A stretch of 64,000 nucleotides of DNA from Carpediemonas membranifera (taxonomy: Eukaryota; Fornicata), in contig JAHDYR010000025.1 of assembly GCA_019828565.1 (NCBI GenBank), forward strand, positions 558,001 to 622,000, in the 5' to 3' direction. Shown one piece after another: positions 55,512-63,968 of this stretch. The translations under genes and the position numbers were made by a program. The notes below the pieces were generated by a model. The model was not told the DNA's origin, ran no database searches, and saw only the letters and a program-made list of their open reading frames with translations. Position 1 is the stretch's first letter, and every line of letters starts with the position of its first letter.

Positions 55512-56663
55512 TCATCCGTCCGTAGACGAATGTTGGCGGTTAACCAATTGATGATATTGGAATGATGTTGGAAGGCGCGGGATCGATGTGCAACTGAACG
55601 GAGAGCCACTGAGCTCATCTTCCGTGGCAAGAGAACGCCACAGGATGTTCTCTGCAGCACTCTTGTCCCGATGATCAACATTCAGAGCATCAGGAACTGT
55701 TGCGCGCCACTGAGCACCACGGCACTGTCGATTTTCGCAGAGCATCACACGATGTGGGTGAACGTGCTGGTCATCACGCGGACGAACTCGCTTGTAGGGG
55801 GCGTGGCAGTGAGGGCAGACGACGGTGGTGCGGTCCTCGTTAACCATGTTAAGATCGACGACAATGTTATACCCCTTGAGAAGGGGTACTATCTCTCTCG
55901 CGAACTTTCGATATGGCGCGCAAGGAATGAACATACCAGCAGGCGTGGTGAATCCCGAGCTCCCGTAGAAGACTTTCAGGCGAATGGGGGTGGCGATGGG
56001 ATGGTGGCGAAGCCAACCGAACTCCCGAGCCAACTGTTGGCCGCAGCGGGCGAAGTGCTTCTGGCGAAGGATGTGGTTCGCAAAGCGCACTCGGCGGAAA
56101 GACTTACGCATTCCAGCCTCGAAAATGTCGTTCGCGTTGTCCAGCACAAACCTAATAGAGTTGTTGATACTCACTAGTCTTGTGCTCTTGAACGACGCGG
56201 CCGTCATATCAAAGCCGAAACTTGGCGTCTTAGTGTATCCGCACTTTGGAAGGGCGCCGGAGCTGGTGGTGCCATCGGGGTGCCTGATGTAATACCCTCC
56301 GATGGACCTCGCGCCCGGGTCGAACCCCATGAGGTGGGCATCAGGATCCGGCGCGGGCGGAGCCTCGGCATTATTGGTCCCGAGTCGGGGGCGCTCTTTC
56401 TCCCGCCCTCTCGCTCGCTTTCGAACAGGCATGCTCGCATCATGTTGTGGCCGATAGCGGCCGAAGCCTCTCTTAATAGTCACCGCCACACAGACCCCAT
56501 CGGTGCTCAGGCTGAGCAGACGGCCCATTGACCTTGGGTTGTTCTGGTATGGTTCCTCCTGCTCTTCTGTCAACGGTTTGGTGGCGTGTGGGAGTGTGGG
56601 ATTAATTCCCACACGATGACAGAAGTTCCCGTTCAGTAGGCCCATCGTGTCACCGTAGGCCAT
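55512..56663 (-). CDS. Fanzor nuclease, copy 2
   Basis: 383 residues, differing from copy 1 by a few residues (for example GALPKC instead of GVLPKC, and LVNRQ instead of LANRQ). RuvC-I, -II and -III and the zinc ribbon are intact. Its stop lies 80 bp from the left LTR edge; the adjacent flank is the start of the TFIIB-like gene. Confidence 0.85.
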   Translation of the reverse strand: MAYGDTMGLLNGNFCHRVGINPTLPHATKPLTEEQEEPYQNNPRSMGRLLSLSTDGVCVAVTIKRGFGRYRPQHDASMPVRKRARGREKERPRLGTNNAEAPPAPDPDAHLMGFDPGARSIGGYYIRHPDGTTSSGALPKCGYTKTPSFGFDMTAASFKSTRLVSINNSIRFVLDNANDIFEAGMRKSFRRVRFANHILRQKHFARCGQQLAREFGWLRHHPIATPIRLKVFYGSSGFTTPAGMFIPCAPYRKFAREIVPLLKGYNIVVDLNMVNEDRTTVVCPHCHAPYKRVRPRDDQHVHPHRVMLCENRQCRGAQWRATVPDALNVDHRDKSAAENILWRSLATEDELSGSPFSCTSIPRLPTSFQYHQLVNRQHSSTDG

Positions 56664-57020
56664 GAAGCCCGGACGGGGGCCATGGGCACGATCGGCACGA
56701 GGCGAGGCTGGCGGAGCGACATCGAGTACTCCCCGTTGAAGTGGCTGATGAGGCCACTCAACGTCTCCACTCCGTCAGCAATTGCCCAGACGCAAGAGAG
56801 AATGCGTGGGGCAGTCTCGGAGACTGGGAGACGATGAACACCATTACCAGCATATACAAGTGTAGAAGTGAATTTAATGTGGAATAGAAGACAATGAGAC
56901 GACGTGTGAGCGATTGTGATGTTTGCTGTGCTGACGTCCACGAAGAAGACGCTTTGTGGAAGCCCTGGAGAAGACGATCTCCCTACCGACTAAGACGTGA
57001 GTAGGAGGGAGACAGGGCAG

Positions 57021-57063
57021 TGTTGCGCAGTATAAACACATTGTTTGATCCTTCAATAGCACA
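57021..57063 (+). repeat. Right mini-LTR of Fanzor element copy 2
   Basis: 43 bp, one base different from the right LTR of copy 1 (TTTGATCC for TTTGACCC). Followed by GTGGT, the target duplication inherited from the copy 1 locus. Confidence 0.8.
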
Positions 57064-57134
57064 GTGGTGACAGCTTTATGGTGCACCTTGATGACCTTGC
57101 GAAGGCGATGATGCAATGATTCAACGCACGAGAA

Positions 57135-57242
57135 ATGACCGAAGTGCTGTCTAAATTACATGGAACGCTGACAGAAGAGCTCCTGAGGACACTCGTTGTC
57201 CTCGTCTTCTTCGTGACGGTGTCCTACATCACCATCCTCACA
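57135..57242 (+). pseudogene. 5' fragment of the sphingomyelin-synthase-like gene
   Basis: First 36 codons of the gene at 45104, with one substitution (CGT to CAT), ending at CATCCTCAC. The rest of the gene is absent. It was carried here with Fanzor copy 2 and still has the start codon and leader of the parent. Confidence 0.9.
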
Positions 57243-57301
57243 AGTGTAGCATATGGTGAAGTATCATAAAGTGCACAGTGCAAGCACTGTGTCTCTCCAC
57301 T

Positions 57302-57688
57302 TCAATTAGCTTGCCCGGAGGCGAAGACTAGCGGCTGGTTAGCCGTAATTGGTGTATTGGGGTTATAGTTGGGAAGACGGGCTGGAGGTCTTGGATTTCT
57401 GAAAGCAATGGCTTGATACTGTGCATCCGTCATGAGGCCGCAATCCAAGATGTTCTGTGCAGCAGTCTTGTCTCTGTGGGAGAGATTGAGCCAAGTGGAT
57501 GTAGTAGGATCGGAATTGAGGCGTTGCTGTCTGTACCATGGAGCACCTTGACAATTCGGGTTGTGGCATCGCATCGTGCGCCTCGTGTTGCGAGTTCTAC
57601 GGAACCTCGCGCGGCAGAAGGGGCAGACGAGTGAGGTTCGGAACTCGTTAGTCATCCGCACTTCAGCAGGGGTGTTGAAAGCTCTCAT
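57302..57688 (-). pseudogene. C-terminal fragment of a second Fanzor subtype
   Basis: 128 residues from an ATG at 57688. TNEFRTSLVCPFC is the RuvC-II/zinc start, CHNPNCQGAPWYRQQ the second zinc pair, and LSHRDKTAAQNIL is RuvC-III. The N-terminal half with RuvC-I is missing, so it cannot be an active nuclease. It differs too much from the 383-residue Fanzor to be a recent copy: a separate subfamily. Confidence 0.75.
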
Positions 57689-57696
57689 GATTTGAT

Positions 57697-57820
57697 CAGT
57701 TTTTGACAGTCAGTGTCGCATTAGTCGTGCCCGGGGTCGACCCGGCTGGGGTCAGGACCAGCGCGGTGTCATTGACGGCCACCCAGGACTCCGTAGTGTC
57801 GATGGAGTAGATGACAGGGC
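57697..57820 (-). pseudogene. Captured 124-bp fragment of a surface-protein gene
   Basis: Reverse complement of 3331-3454 in the first gene with one mismatch seen. It starts 8 bp upstream of the Fanzor fragment's ATG and its frame ends in TGA at the junction. It is filler or captured DNA inside the mini-LTR element, probably from this gene or a close paralogue. Confidence 0.85.
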
Positions 57821-58406
57821 GTTTTGCGGTGAATGAACCGATCAATTGTTAACACTCATCAAAGACGACAGATGTTTAATGAACGAGACTATGCAGCGAT
57901 AATGGCGAGAATTAGAAGAACTGGAGTGTTTTATCTTCAGGCAGCGGCATAGAAGAGCCCGCTGTGCGATGGAAGGCCATGGTGATGATTGCAAAGACGT
58001 CATCAAGACCCCGAAATCCGACAAGCAGAAGAGAGTGGATGGAAGTAAGATGGGGTAGACGATAGGTGGGAAGCTAGTTGCTTGGCGAGAGGACTGGAGA
58101 AGCACTGATTGATGACCCCCGACGATGATGACTGACTATCGAAATATCACTCTCAAGAAGAAGGAAGGGAGAGCGGGAAGGGGTAATGAAGTATCATAGA
58201 GTGCACAGTGCAAGCAGTAAAGTAACTCTCAATCGTCTATAGCAGACTTCATATGGCCGTGATGCAGTTTAGGCACGAAAAATGAGAATTTGCCTGATGT
58301 GCGTCATACTACAAGTGTAATAGGGTGTCTGGCTCGTTATTGGGGCCGCGGAGCCTCTGTGGGAAAAGCGCGCAGGATATGGTCAAGCACGTTGTTGTCG
58401 GAGAGT

Positions 58407-59438
58407 ATGAGGTATTCAGCTCCTACAGAGACTGATGAATACATACAGCATCTCTGCGACGAAGTGGCTGCACTAACAGCCAAGAGTCAGGGCTACACGT
58501 CCATTGACAGAAAGGCACTCGACATGCTCTCAGGAATCTTGCGAAAGAGTCCGTAATACCAGCTCTTGAAGCCTTACACAGGGTTAACAGCATGCGCATC
58601 AGACGTCCATCGCTATTGTCAGCGCACAGGCCGTGCGTCAGCCCAGGTGTACGACCTCCTATTCTACAACCCATACATCCAGACCATGGCGACGGACCCC
58701 ACGATCAGACGAGGCGTTCGAGCCACAGAGCGGGTTACACACGTTGTCCCACCGCTCTATTCATCCCGCAACACCATCATCAGGGCTCCCGAGTCCACCA
58801 ACAGGCCCGCATCCATACCAGCGTACCTCCCCGCCCTTCCCTCAACCGCAGCAACCACACTGACACTATTCCAGCACGGCACGGGCCCCACGGTCTCCGT
58901 CCGGGACCTCTTGGACCAGCAGGACCAGTATGCCCAGGCCCTTGCCGGGTCCGCTGCAAATCATCTGCTGGACGCCGGGAAAGCCATGCCAGAGGCCGAG
59001 AGGAGCGTGCTATGGTCCCTCTGCCAGCAGTCTGGGCCCTCTTCGTATGCCGTGGCGGCCGATGAGGTTGAAGCGGACGACTTTGGGATCGACAAAATCG
59101 AGGACCCGATGGGGGCAGAGATGGCGATACCCCTGCCCCCTCAGCGCGACGTCGAGCCGTGGGACGACTCCGCGCCGTGGACCGGGGTGCGTGGGCCCAA
59201 CCTCGAGCAGGATAAGATGTGCGCTGAGCTGGTGCCCTTGACGATGCGGACAACAGTAGGGTTTGGAGGGTTCGTGCGGCGGATCCGCACGGAGGTTGAC
59301 AAGGCGCTCATCAAGCAGTCCGAGCTGCTTCCCATCGCACCGGGGCAGCGGCACCTGCTGTTCCACATCAGGGCCCTGTGCGAGGTGGACTATGTGACTA
59401 GGTCGATGCCCGAGCAGCAGGAGAACGCTCCGAGCTGA
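58407..59438 (+). CDS. TAF8: TAF8-like TFIID subunit (histone fold), two exons
   Basis: Exons 58407-58548 and 58582-59438 give 332 residues. The spliced N-terminus forms a bromodomain-associated histone fold: EYIQHLCDEVAALTAKSQGY, TSIDRKALDMLSGILRK, then ASDVHRYCQRTGRASAQVYD. This matches the TAF8 pattern (a second helix followed by SYCEHTARTQPTLSDI-like helix). Downstream IPAYLPALPSTAATTLTL fits the Pro-rich TAF8 motif that precedes its TAF-binding tail. TAF8 pairs with TAF10 in TFIID. The frame of each exon alone ends near the intron. The start at 58407 is the first ATG before the fold. Confidence 0.7.
58549..58581 (+). other. 33-nt intron in TAF8-like gene
   Basis: Begins GTCCGT and ends CCTTACACAG. 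A shorter GTAATA donor four bases in would give the wrong frame, so the first GT is chosen. Length and acceptor match the VMA1 intron. Confidence 0.7.
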
Positions 59439-59599
59439 GTTGTGCGAACCAATCATTATTATTAAACTGATGAGGTGGGCCTGGAGAGTAAATGGGCGGT
59501 GCACTGGCCACGTATGCCGTGGTTTGAGGGAACTATGGCGAGACGGGGGAGATGAGATCGGGAGGATGTCGGATTCGAAATCTTGACGACTATTGAAGG

Positions 59600-61336
59600 A
59601 TGGAGCCAAAGCCTCCACCGTTCGCCAAACCAGTCTGTCTTGGGAATAGAACTAACGATATACGCTTAGTTAATGCTGTGAAGAAGACAGAAGTGCTCCG
59701 GCGCACTGAGCGTATCGACGACGGCTTCTTTTGGCTGAATGTTGCAAGTCTAGTGCCGGGGATGAACCCTCGTGAGTGTGCGCTGCGATATGAGTCTCTG
59801 TATAAGTCTTCTGTTGCCCAGAAGCTGTATCGGGACTCGAAGCTCTCGCCTCGCACGATGATTGAGCGAAAGGGGCCTTTCGACAACTTGCTGCAGACCT
59901 CGCAGCTCAAGTGCTCGCTGGATGTCCGCCCGCCGCCACAGAAGCCCATGGGCGTGGAGAACATCCTCCGCCAGGGGACGCTCGATTCGGATGATGCGGA
60001 AGATGTCCAATCACCGACGGGAGCACTCCTGCCCCCCAAGCCAGTGCCCCCTGATAGCCCGAAGACTGTACTCATACGAGTTCACGACGGCCCCAATGAG
60101 CGGGACAAGGAGTTCATCCTGCCCCAGGACATCGTGGTCGAGAAGATGGGGTATTTCGCGAAAGTTCTCGCCACAAGTCGGGCCTCAACCTTCGCCGACA
60201 TGGAGATCACGGTCCAATGTGACGTGGACATCTTTGAACGGCTTGTGGACTTCTCTCTCGGGGGTGACCCTCGGCTCGACCCAAGGACCATTCTTTCCGT
60301 CGTCATCAGCGCCGAGTTCCTCAAGACCCGCAGCCTGGTCGATCAGTGCATTGAGTTCATCGCTGCTCATCTGCAGCAAGTCATCGACCAGCCGCTGAGC
60401 ATGAGCTGTCTCTCGGCCGTAATGGTGGCCAAGCTGGCTCGGGCAGTGACCCCGGAAGCCCTTGCCGAGGTAGAGGATCCAAAGGGCAAGATCGTGGATA
60501 GAGTGTTCAAGGCCCATCTCGATGCATTCATGAAGAAACGCACGTTCCAGCGGTGTTGCCATTGCGGCGATGTCTACCCGGCTGACAGACGCGACAAGTA
60601 TCGTTGTGAGCGGTCGAAGATCTATATCGATTTCCACGGGGATCTCCGGTCATCCCACGTGGCAGACTCGTCGTTCAAGCAGGGAACATGGATTGGGTCA
60701 CTCAAGCGGTCACTTGGAACCTGGCAGGCAGTCTACTGGCGCGTATGGGCCCACACGCGAGAGCTTGTCTGCATCACGTGCGACACTGCCTTCCCTGCGG
60801 CCCACTTCGACCGCTGCTCCTTCCATCCCAGCAAACCCCAGTTCCGGCCCGGCTTTGACGTCGGGATCTACCCTTGCTGTCGGAACTCAGCGTTCAAGTA
60901 TGGAACAGAGACGGATGGCGGGACAAGCGGGTGCCAGATGAAAGATCACGTGGTCACCCCGATCACGGCGATATCCAAGGAGACGGTGCGACTGCTGGAG
61001 AAGCACCGGGACGTGTGTCTGGCACCACGGCCGGTGCCGGTGGTTGTAGACACTGAGCCAAGCGCGACAGATTCTACTGTGGATACAGATACGGTCAAAT
61101 CTGACGCAGACGCCGACACTGAGTTAATACCCACCCCAAGAGGCGGGTTTCTGCCTGCCTCGACCATCTGGCAGTCCAAGTCATTCAAACTCGTCGCCAC
61201 TGATGGCAAGAGTCGGGCAAAGAGACGGCAGCAGATCATCGACCTGGTGCATCACAGGGAGGTGGGGGTGATGCAGGCGATGGTCCAGAGCCTGAGGTTG
61301 GGGCGGGGTGGGAGTGGGAAGGGGGGGAGACGGTAG
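59600..61336 (+). CDS. SANBR: SANBR-like protein (SANT and BTB domains)
   Basis: 578 residues. Residues about 35-75 are a SANT domain (FFWLNVASLVPGMNPRECAL). About 150-280 is a BTB-type region (FILPQDIVVEKMGYFAKVLA, CDVDIFERLVDF, SVVISAEFLKTRSLVDQCIE). About 310-460 is the family's own Cys-rich region (RCCHCGDVYPADRRDKYRC, WQAVYWRVWAH, CITCDTAFPAAHFDRCSFHP, GIYPCCRNSAF, MKDHVVTP). This order and these motifs match vertebrate SANBR/KIAA1841, known as a regulator of antibody class switching, so its original role must be older. The C-terminus is basic. A chromatin-related role is inferred. Confidence 0.85.
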   Translation: MEPKPPPFAKPVCLGNRTNDIRLVNAVKKTEVLRRTERIDDGFFWLNVASLVPGMNPRECALRYESLYKSSVAQKLYRDSKLSPRTMIERKGPFDNLLQTSQLKCSLDVRPPPQKPMGVENILRQGTLDSDDAEDVQSPTGALLPPKPVPPDSPKTVLIRVHDGPNERDKEFILPQDIVVEKMGYFAKVLATSRASTFADMEITVQCDVDIFERLVDFSLGGDPRLDPRTILSVVISAEFLKTRSLVDQCIEFIAAHLQQVIDQPLSMSCLSAVMVAKLARAVTPEALAEVEDPKGKIVDRVFKAHLDAFMKKRTFQRCCHCGDVYPADRRDKYRCERSKIYIDFHGDLRSSHVADSSFKQGTWIGSLKRSLGTWQAVYWRVWAHTRELVCITCDTAFPAAHFDRCSFHPSKPQFRPGFDVGIYPCCRNSAFKYGTETDGGTSGCQMKDHVVTPITAISKETVRLLEKHRDVCLAPRPVPVVVDTEPSATDSTVDTDTVKSDADADTELIPTPRGGFLPASTIWQSKSFKLVATDGKSRAKRRQQIIDLVHHREVGVMQAMVQSLRLGRGGSGKGGRR

Positions 61337-61469
61337 AGCCGCACGGCAATGCGGCTCATGGTGGCGGTTATAAAGATAGATGTGTTACAGAGGTCTCAGA
61401 AACGCGGCAGGTGATTTAAGGTGATTCATTTTGTTTGTCTAATATTTCAACAAGAGCGCTGCACGACTG

Positions 61470-63089
61470 CTAAACTATCGCTGCGATGTCAATGTCGACA
61501 AGCACGCCCAGCTGCAGGCCAGCGGGGCATAGACCAGGCGCGGTGTCCCCTGCCCCCCGGTTTGTCGCCCCCAGCAGGACGCTGGTCCACAGGCCGTCGT
61601 CCGCCTGGACGTATAGGGCGACGTGTTCCCAGTCCGCTACCACGGCCCGGGCTTCGAATGGGACGGTGCACGTGTGGACCTCAGTCATGCCAGTGGCGAG
61701 GGCTGCGTTCACGATGACGACAGTCTCGTCCTTGTAGGCGGTAGCAATGACGACAGGGCCACAGAAGAAGCGGCGTACAGGCCTGGTGAATGCTAGCGGA
61801 GTAGCCTCCATGCACGTGTCATTGACCTTACACCCTGGCAACAGACCAGACTCAGCCAGAGTCGATGTGACTCCACCAGTCATGATAATTTCGCGACCAC
61901 ACTGGAAGAGGTCGAACACGCCGCTGAATAGGATCCTATCCACGTGGAAGGGTGCTTCGTGGAACTGGTTGGTGCAATTGTCGTGCCCGAGGCCGAGCTG
62001 GCCGAAAACATTGCCCCCGCCAATCATCTGGCGGTCACCCATTCCGAGCACAGCAACGAACTCACCCGCCAGGGCAAGTGTCGGGACGAAGTCAGTCGGC
62101 AGGGGCACGGTGTGGAAGGCTGTTCTCTCGGCAAGGGCGACGTCTGGGCCGACGATGTTCTGCAGCACCCAACCTGCGGCAACCACGCCGGCCTTCGTAA
62201 TTACAATACACCCCCCTCCAACCGCTGCTTCGATGACAAGCTCATCCTTGTGCCAGTGCGGAAGAGCAGCTTCGAACTCGGCCACGACCGGGCACTGGGC
62301 GAACCTGACGCGGACCGGGACTGTCATGGCAGAAAACATGCTGAAGTCTGGGTCAGCCTCGTCGAACTGGAGGCTGAATTCCGTCGCCCGGTCGAGTCCG
62401 AAGACGCCACGGGGAGTTGAGACCAGCACAGTGGGTGACCCAAGGCCGAATGCCCGGCAAACGGGAGGAACGCGGACCCTGATGTAGCGGGTGATGTCGC
62501 TGAGGGGCATCGCCTCGAATAGCCTGCCCGAAACAACGCAGTGCCCGATGTTGGTTTGGCGGTCGAACACAACCTCCCCATCCTCCGCCGCCCGTAAACA
62601 GCTGGCGTAGGTCTTCTTGCACATGAACCACCATAGCTTGTCGCGCTGCCGGTAGTCTAGCTGAAGGTCCCATAGCTCCTCGTCGGTCCTATTGAGATCC
62701 GGGTCCGACCCAGCCTCGAGGAAGAGGGCGAAGAGGACAGTATGGGGCAGGTTGGCCAAGCCGCTGCCATGTGGTGCTAGCTCAGTGCCATTTGCAAGAG
62801 CTCGGGCACGTTGTATGAACGCCAGCGCTTGTAGGCCGAGCCTATTTGAAATATTGGTCAGCATTGTTGCCAGATCGGTGATAGTTTTCCCGCTAATTGA
62901 TGCATATTCGCGCTTGCGTACAGGACTCGAGGGCATGTTTGTTCCGAAGGAGCTGAAGTAAGCCCGACGGATGAGGGTGGGGATGCCATTGCTATCATTC
63001 GGGATATCGGGCACAACTGACAGCGAAAGCGCGTACGCAGACATGATTGCCCTCTGAATATCTTCTTCTTGGACCATTTCACGGGTCAT
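61470..63089 (-). CDS. RCC1-like repeat protein, paralogue
   Basis: 539 residues from the ATG at 63089; the frame is open slightly further but without ATG. The core FVAVLGMGDRQMIGGGNVFG then QLGLGHDN matches the gene at 16468-18084 at the same relative position. Helical N-terminus (IQRAIMSAYALSLSVVPDIP against VALINAHRVSLSVTASIPGN) is also shared, so the two are full-length paralogues. Several propeller blades (TPRGVFGLDRATEFSLQF) are degenerate. Function unknown. Confidence 0.65.
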   Translation of the reverse strand: MTREMVQEEDIQRAIMSAYALSLSVVPDIPNDSNGIPTLIRRAYFSSFGTNMPSSPVRKREYASISGKTITDLATMLTNISNRLGLQALAFIQRARALANGTELAPHGSGLANLPHTVLFALFLEAGSDPDLNRTDEELWDLQLDYRQRDKLWWFMCKKTYASCLRAAEDGEVVFDRQTNIGHCVVSGRLFEAMPLSDITRYIRVRVPPVCRAFGLGSPTVLVSTPRGVFGLDRATEFSLQFDEADPDFSMFSAMTVPVRVRFAQCPVVAEFEAALPHWHKDELVIEAAVGGGCIVITKAGVVAAGWVLQNIVGPDVALAERTAFHTVPLPTDFVPTLALAGEFVAVLGMGDRQMIGGGNVFGQLGLGHDNCTNQFHEAPFHVDRILFSGVFDLFQCGREIIMTGGVTSTLAESGLLPGCKVNDTCMEATPLAFTRPVRRFFCGPVVIATAYKDETVVIVNAALATGMTEVHTCTVPFEARAVVADWEHVALYVQADDGLWTSVLLGATNRGAGDTAPGLCPAGLQLGVLVDIDIAAIV

Positions 63090-63395
63090 CAATTTGTGTA
63101 CAATTCTGGAGCGCAAGACAACAGCCAAAACTGCACATCAGTCCATTCTACCTCGACCACATAAGTCTCAAATGCTTCATCAATGACACCACTGGGCACC
63201 ACAACGCTGGGATATAAGGACGTGAAGCGAGACCCAGCTCGCGTGGGTGCCATAAAGCAACGGACAGGTCGAATGATGCATATTTTCACAGCATTACTCT
63301 GGCTGCAACCCTGGTTCGCATGAACGCCATGGTAGAGGAGATGTGCCGGTTTGAGTTTTGATTAGCTCCATTTCTTCAGACTAACATAACGTGCC
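63090..63395. other. Divergent promoter region
   Basis: 306 bp between the RCC1-like gene (minus) and the last gene (plus); no coding sequence or repeat was recognised. Confidence 0.35.
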
Positions 63396-63968
63396 ATGGC
63401 GAACGAAGCCACGGATTCTCGTCAGCGGCGGAGAAAGTCTGCTTGTTCACACAGTACAACAAACAAGCAACTGAGTCACCAAAAAGGATCATCTTCGCGG
63501 GAGGGACCGCATAGAGCACATAGTGCCCATAGATCAAGAACAGAAGCAAGCGAGCCCCCGCGTTCCCCGATCAATGCGCCTTTAACCCTTCAAGTACCAC
63601 ACGGTTCTTCTCCAAAGCGTGTCAGACGGCATTCATCGCCATCGAGGGACCACGCACACCGCATTCCATCCGCCGAACACTTCGAAGACCCACAAGGGAA
63701 CATCTCCCCCGCTTCCAAGCACCATAGAGCAAGAAAGCTCTTCTCGGAGCAAGTATTTGTGTACTCGACCGCCTACCGAGCGAAGTTCGTCACCAAACGA
63801 CCGGCGTGGGAGCTGCTGCCGTCTTGGGACGACTCTTTCGCCATCGGGTCCCCGAGATGCTCGAATAGGAGCCTGGAAGAGCCCGGGGGTGAGGCGGTTC
63901 GTGGCCAGGAGAGCGCCTGCCCTGATCTTGAAGCCCTTCCATTGGACACCCTCAACCGGCCTTTCTAG
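63396..63968 (+). CDS. Basic, Ser/Arg-rich protein of unknown function
   Basis: 190 residues. The first 120 are disordered, rich in Ser, Arg, His and Pro. A more ordered part follows (FSEQVFVYSTAYRAKFVTKR, PAWELLPSWDDSF). No family is recognised. The codon bias is weaker than in neighbouring genes, so the reading frame is only moderately supported. Confidence 0.4.
   Translation: MANEATDSRQRRRKSACSHSTTNKQLSHQKGSSSREGPHRAHSAHRSRTEASEPPRSPINAPLTLQVPHGSSPKRVRRHSSPSRDHAHRIPSAEHFEDPQGNISPASKHHRARKLFSEQVFVYSTAYRAKFVTKRPAWELLPSWDDSFAIGSPRCSNRSLEEPGGEAVRGQESACPDLEALPLDTLNRPF

Larger units (their letters stand above)
55432..57249 (+). mobile_element. Fanzor mini-LTR element, copy 2, with transduced host DNA
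   Basis: The left LTR starts at 55432; the right LTR is 57021-57063. The copy then continues through the GTGGT of the copy 1 target duplication and about 180 bp of host DNA, including the first 36 codons of the PAP2-like gene. It ends near 57243-57249. The whole block is flanked by the 9-bp direct repeat CATATGGTG (55423-55431 and 57250-57258). So the inserted unit included the host flank, and copy 2 derives from the copy 1 locus. Identity to copy 1 is very high, with one base deletion in the 5' part of the Fanzor leader. Confidence 0.8.
57257..58216 (+). mobile_element. Second Fanzor-related mini-LTR element, decayed
   Basis: Direct repeats of 30 bp at 57257-57286 and 58187-58216, one mismatch, beginning TGAAGTATCAT and ending GTGCAAGCA (TG...CA). 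A strong polypurine tract (58155-58186; GGAAGGGAGAGCGGGAAGGG core) abuts the right repeat. Inside are a C-terminal Fanzor fragment in antisense and a 124-bp captured gene piece. No matching 5-bp duplication is seen, but the left flank was disturbed by insertion of Fanzor copy 2. About 960 bp in all; the remaining interior (57841-58150) shows nothing coding. Confidence 0.6.
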
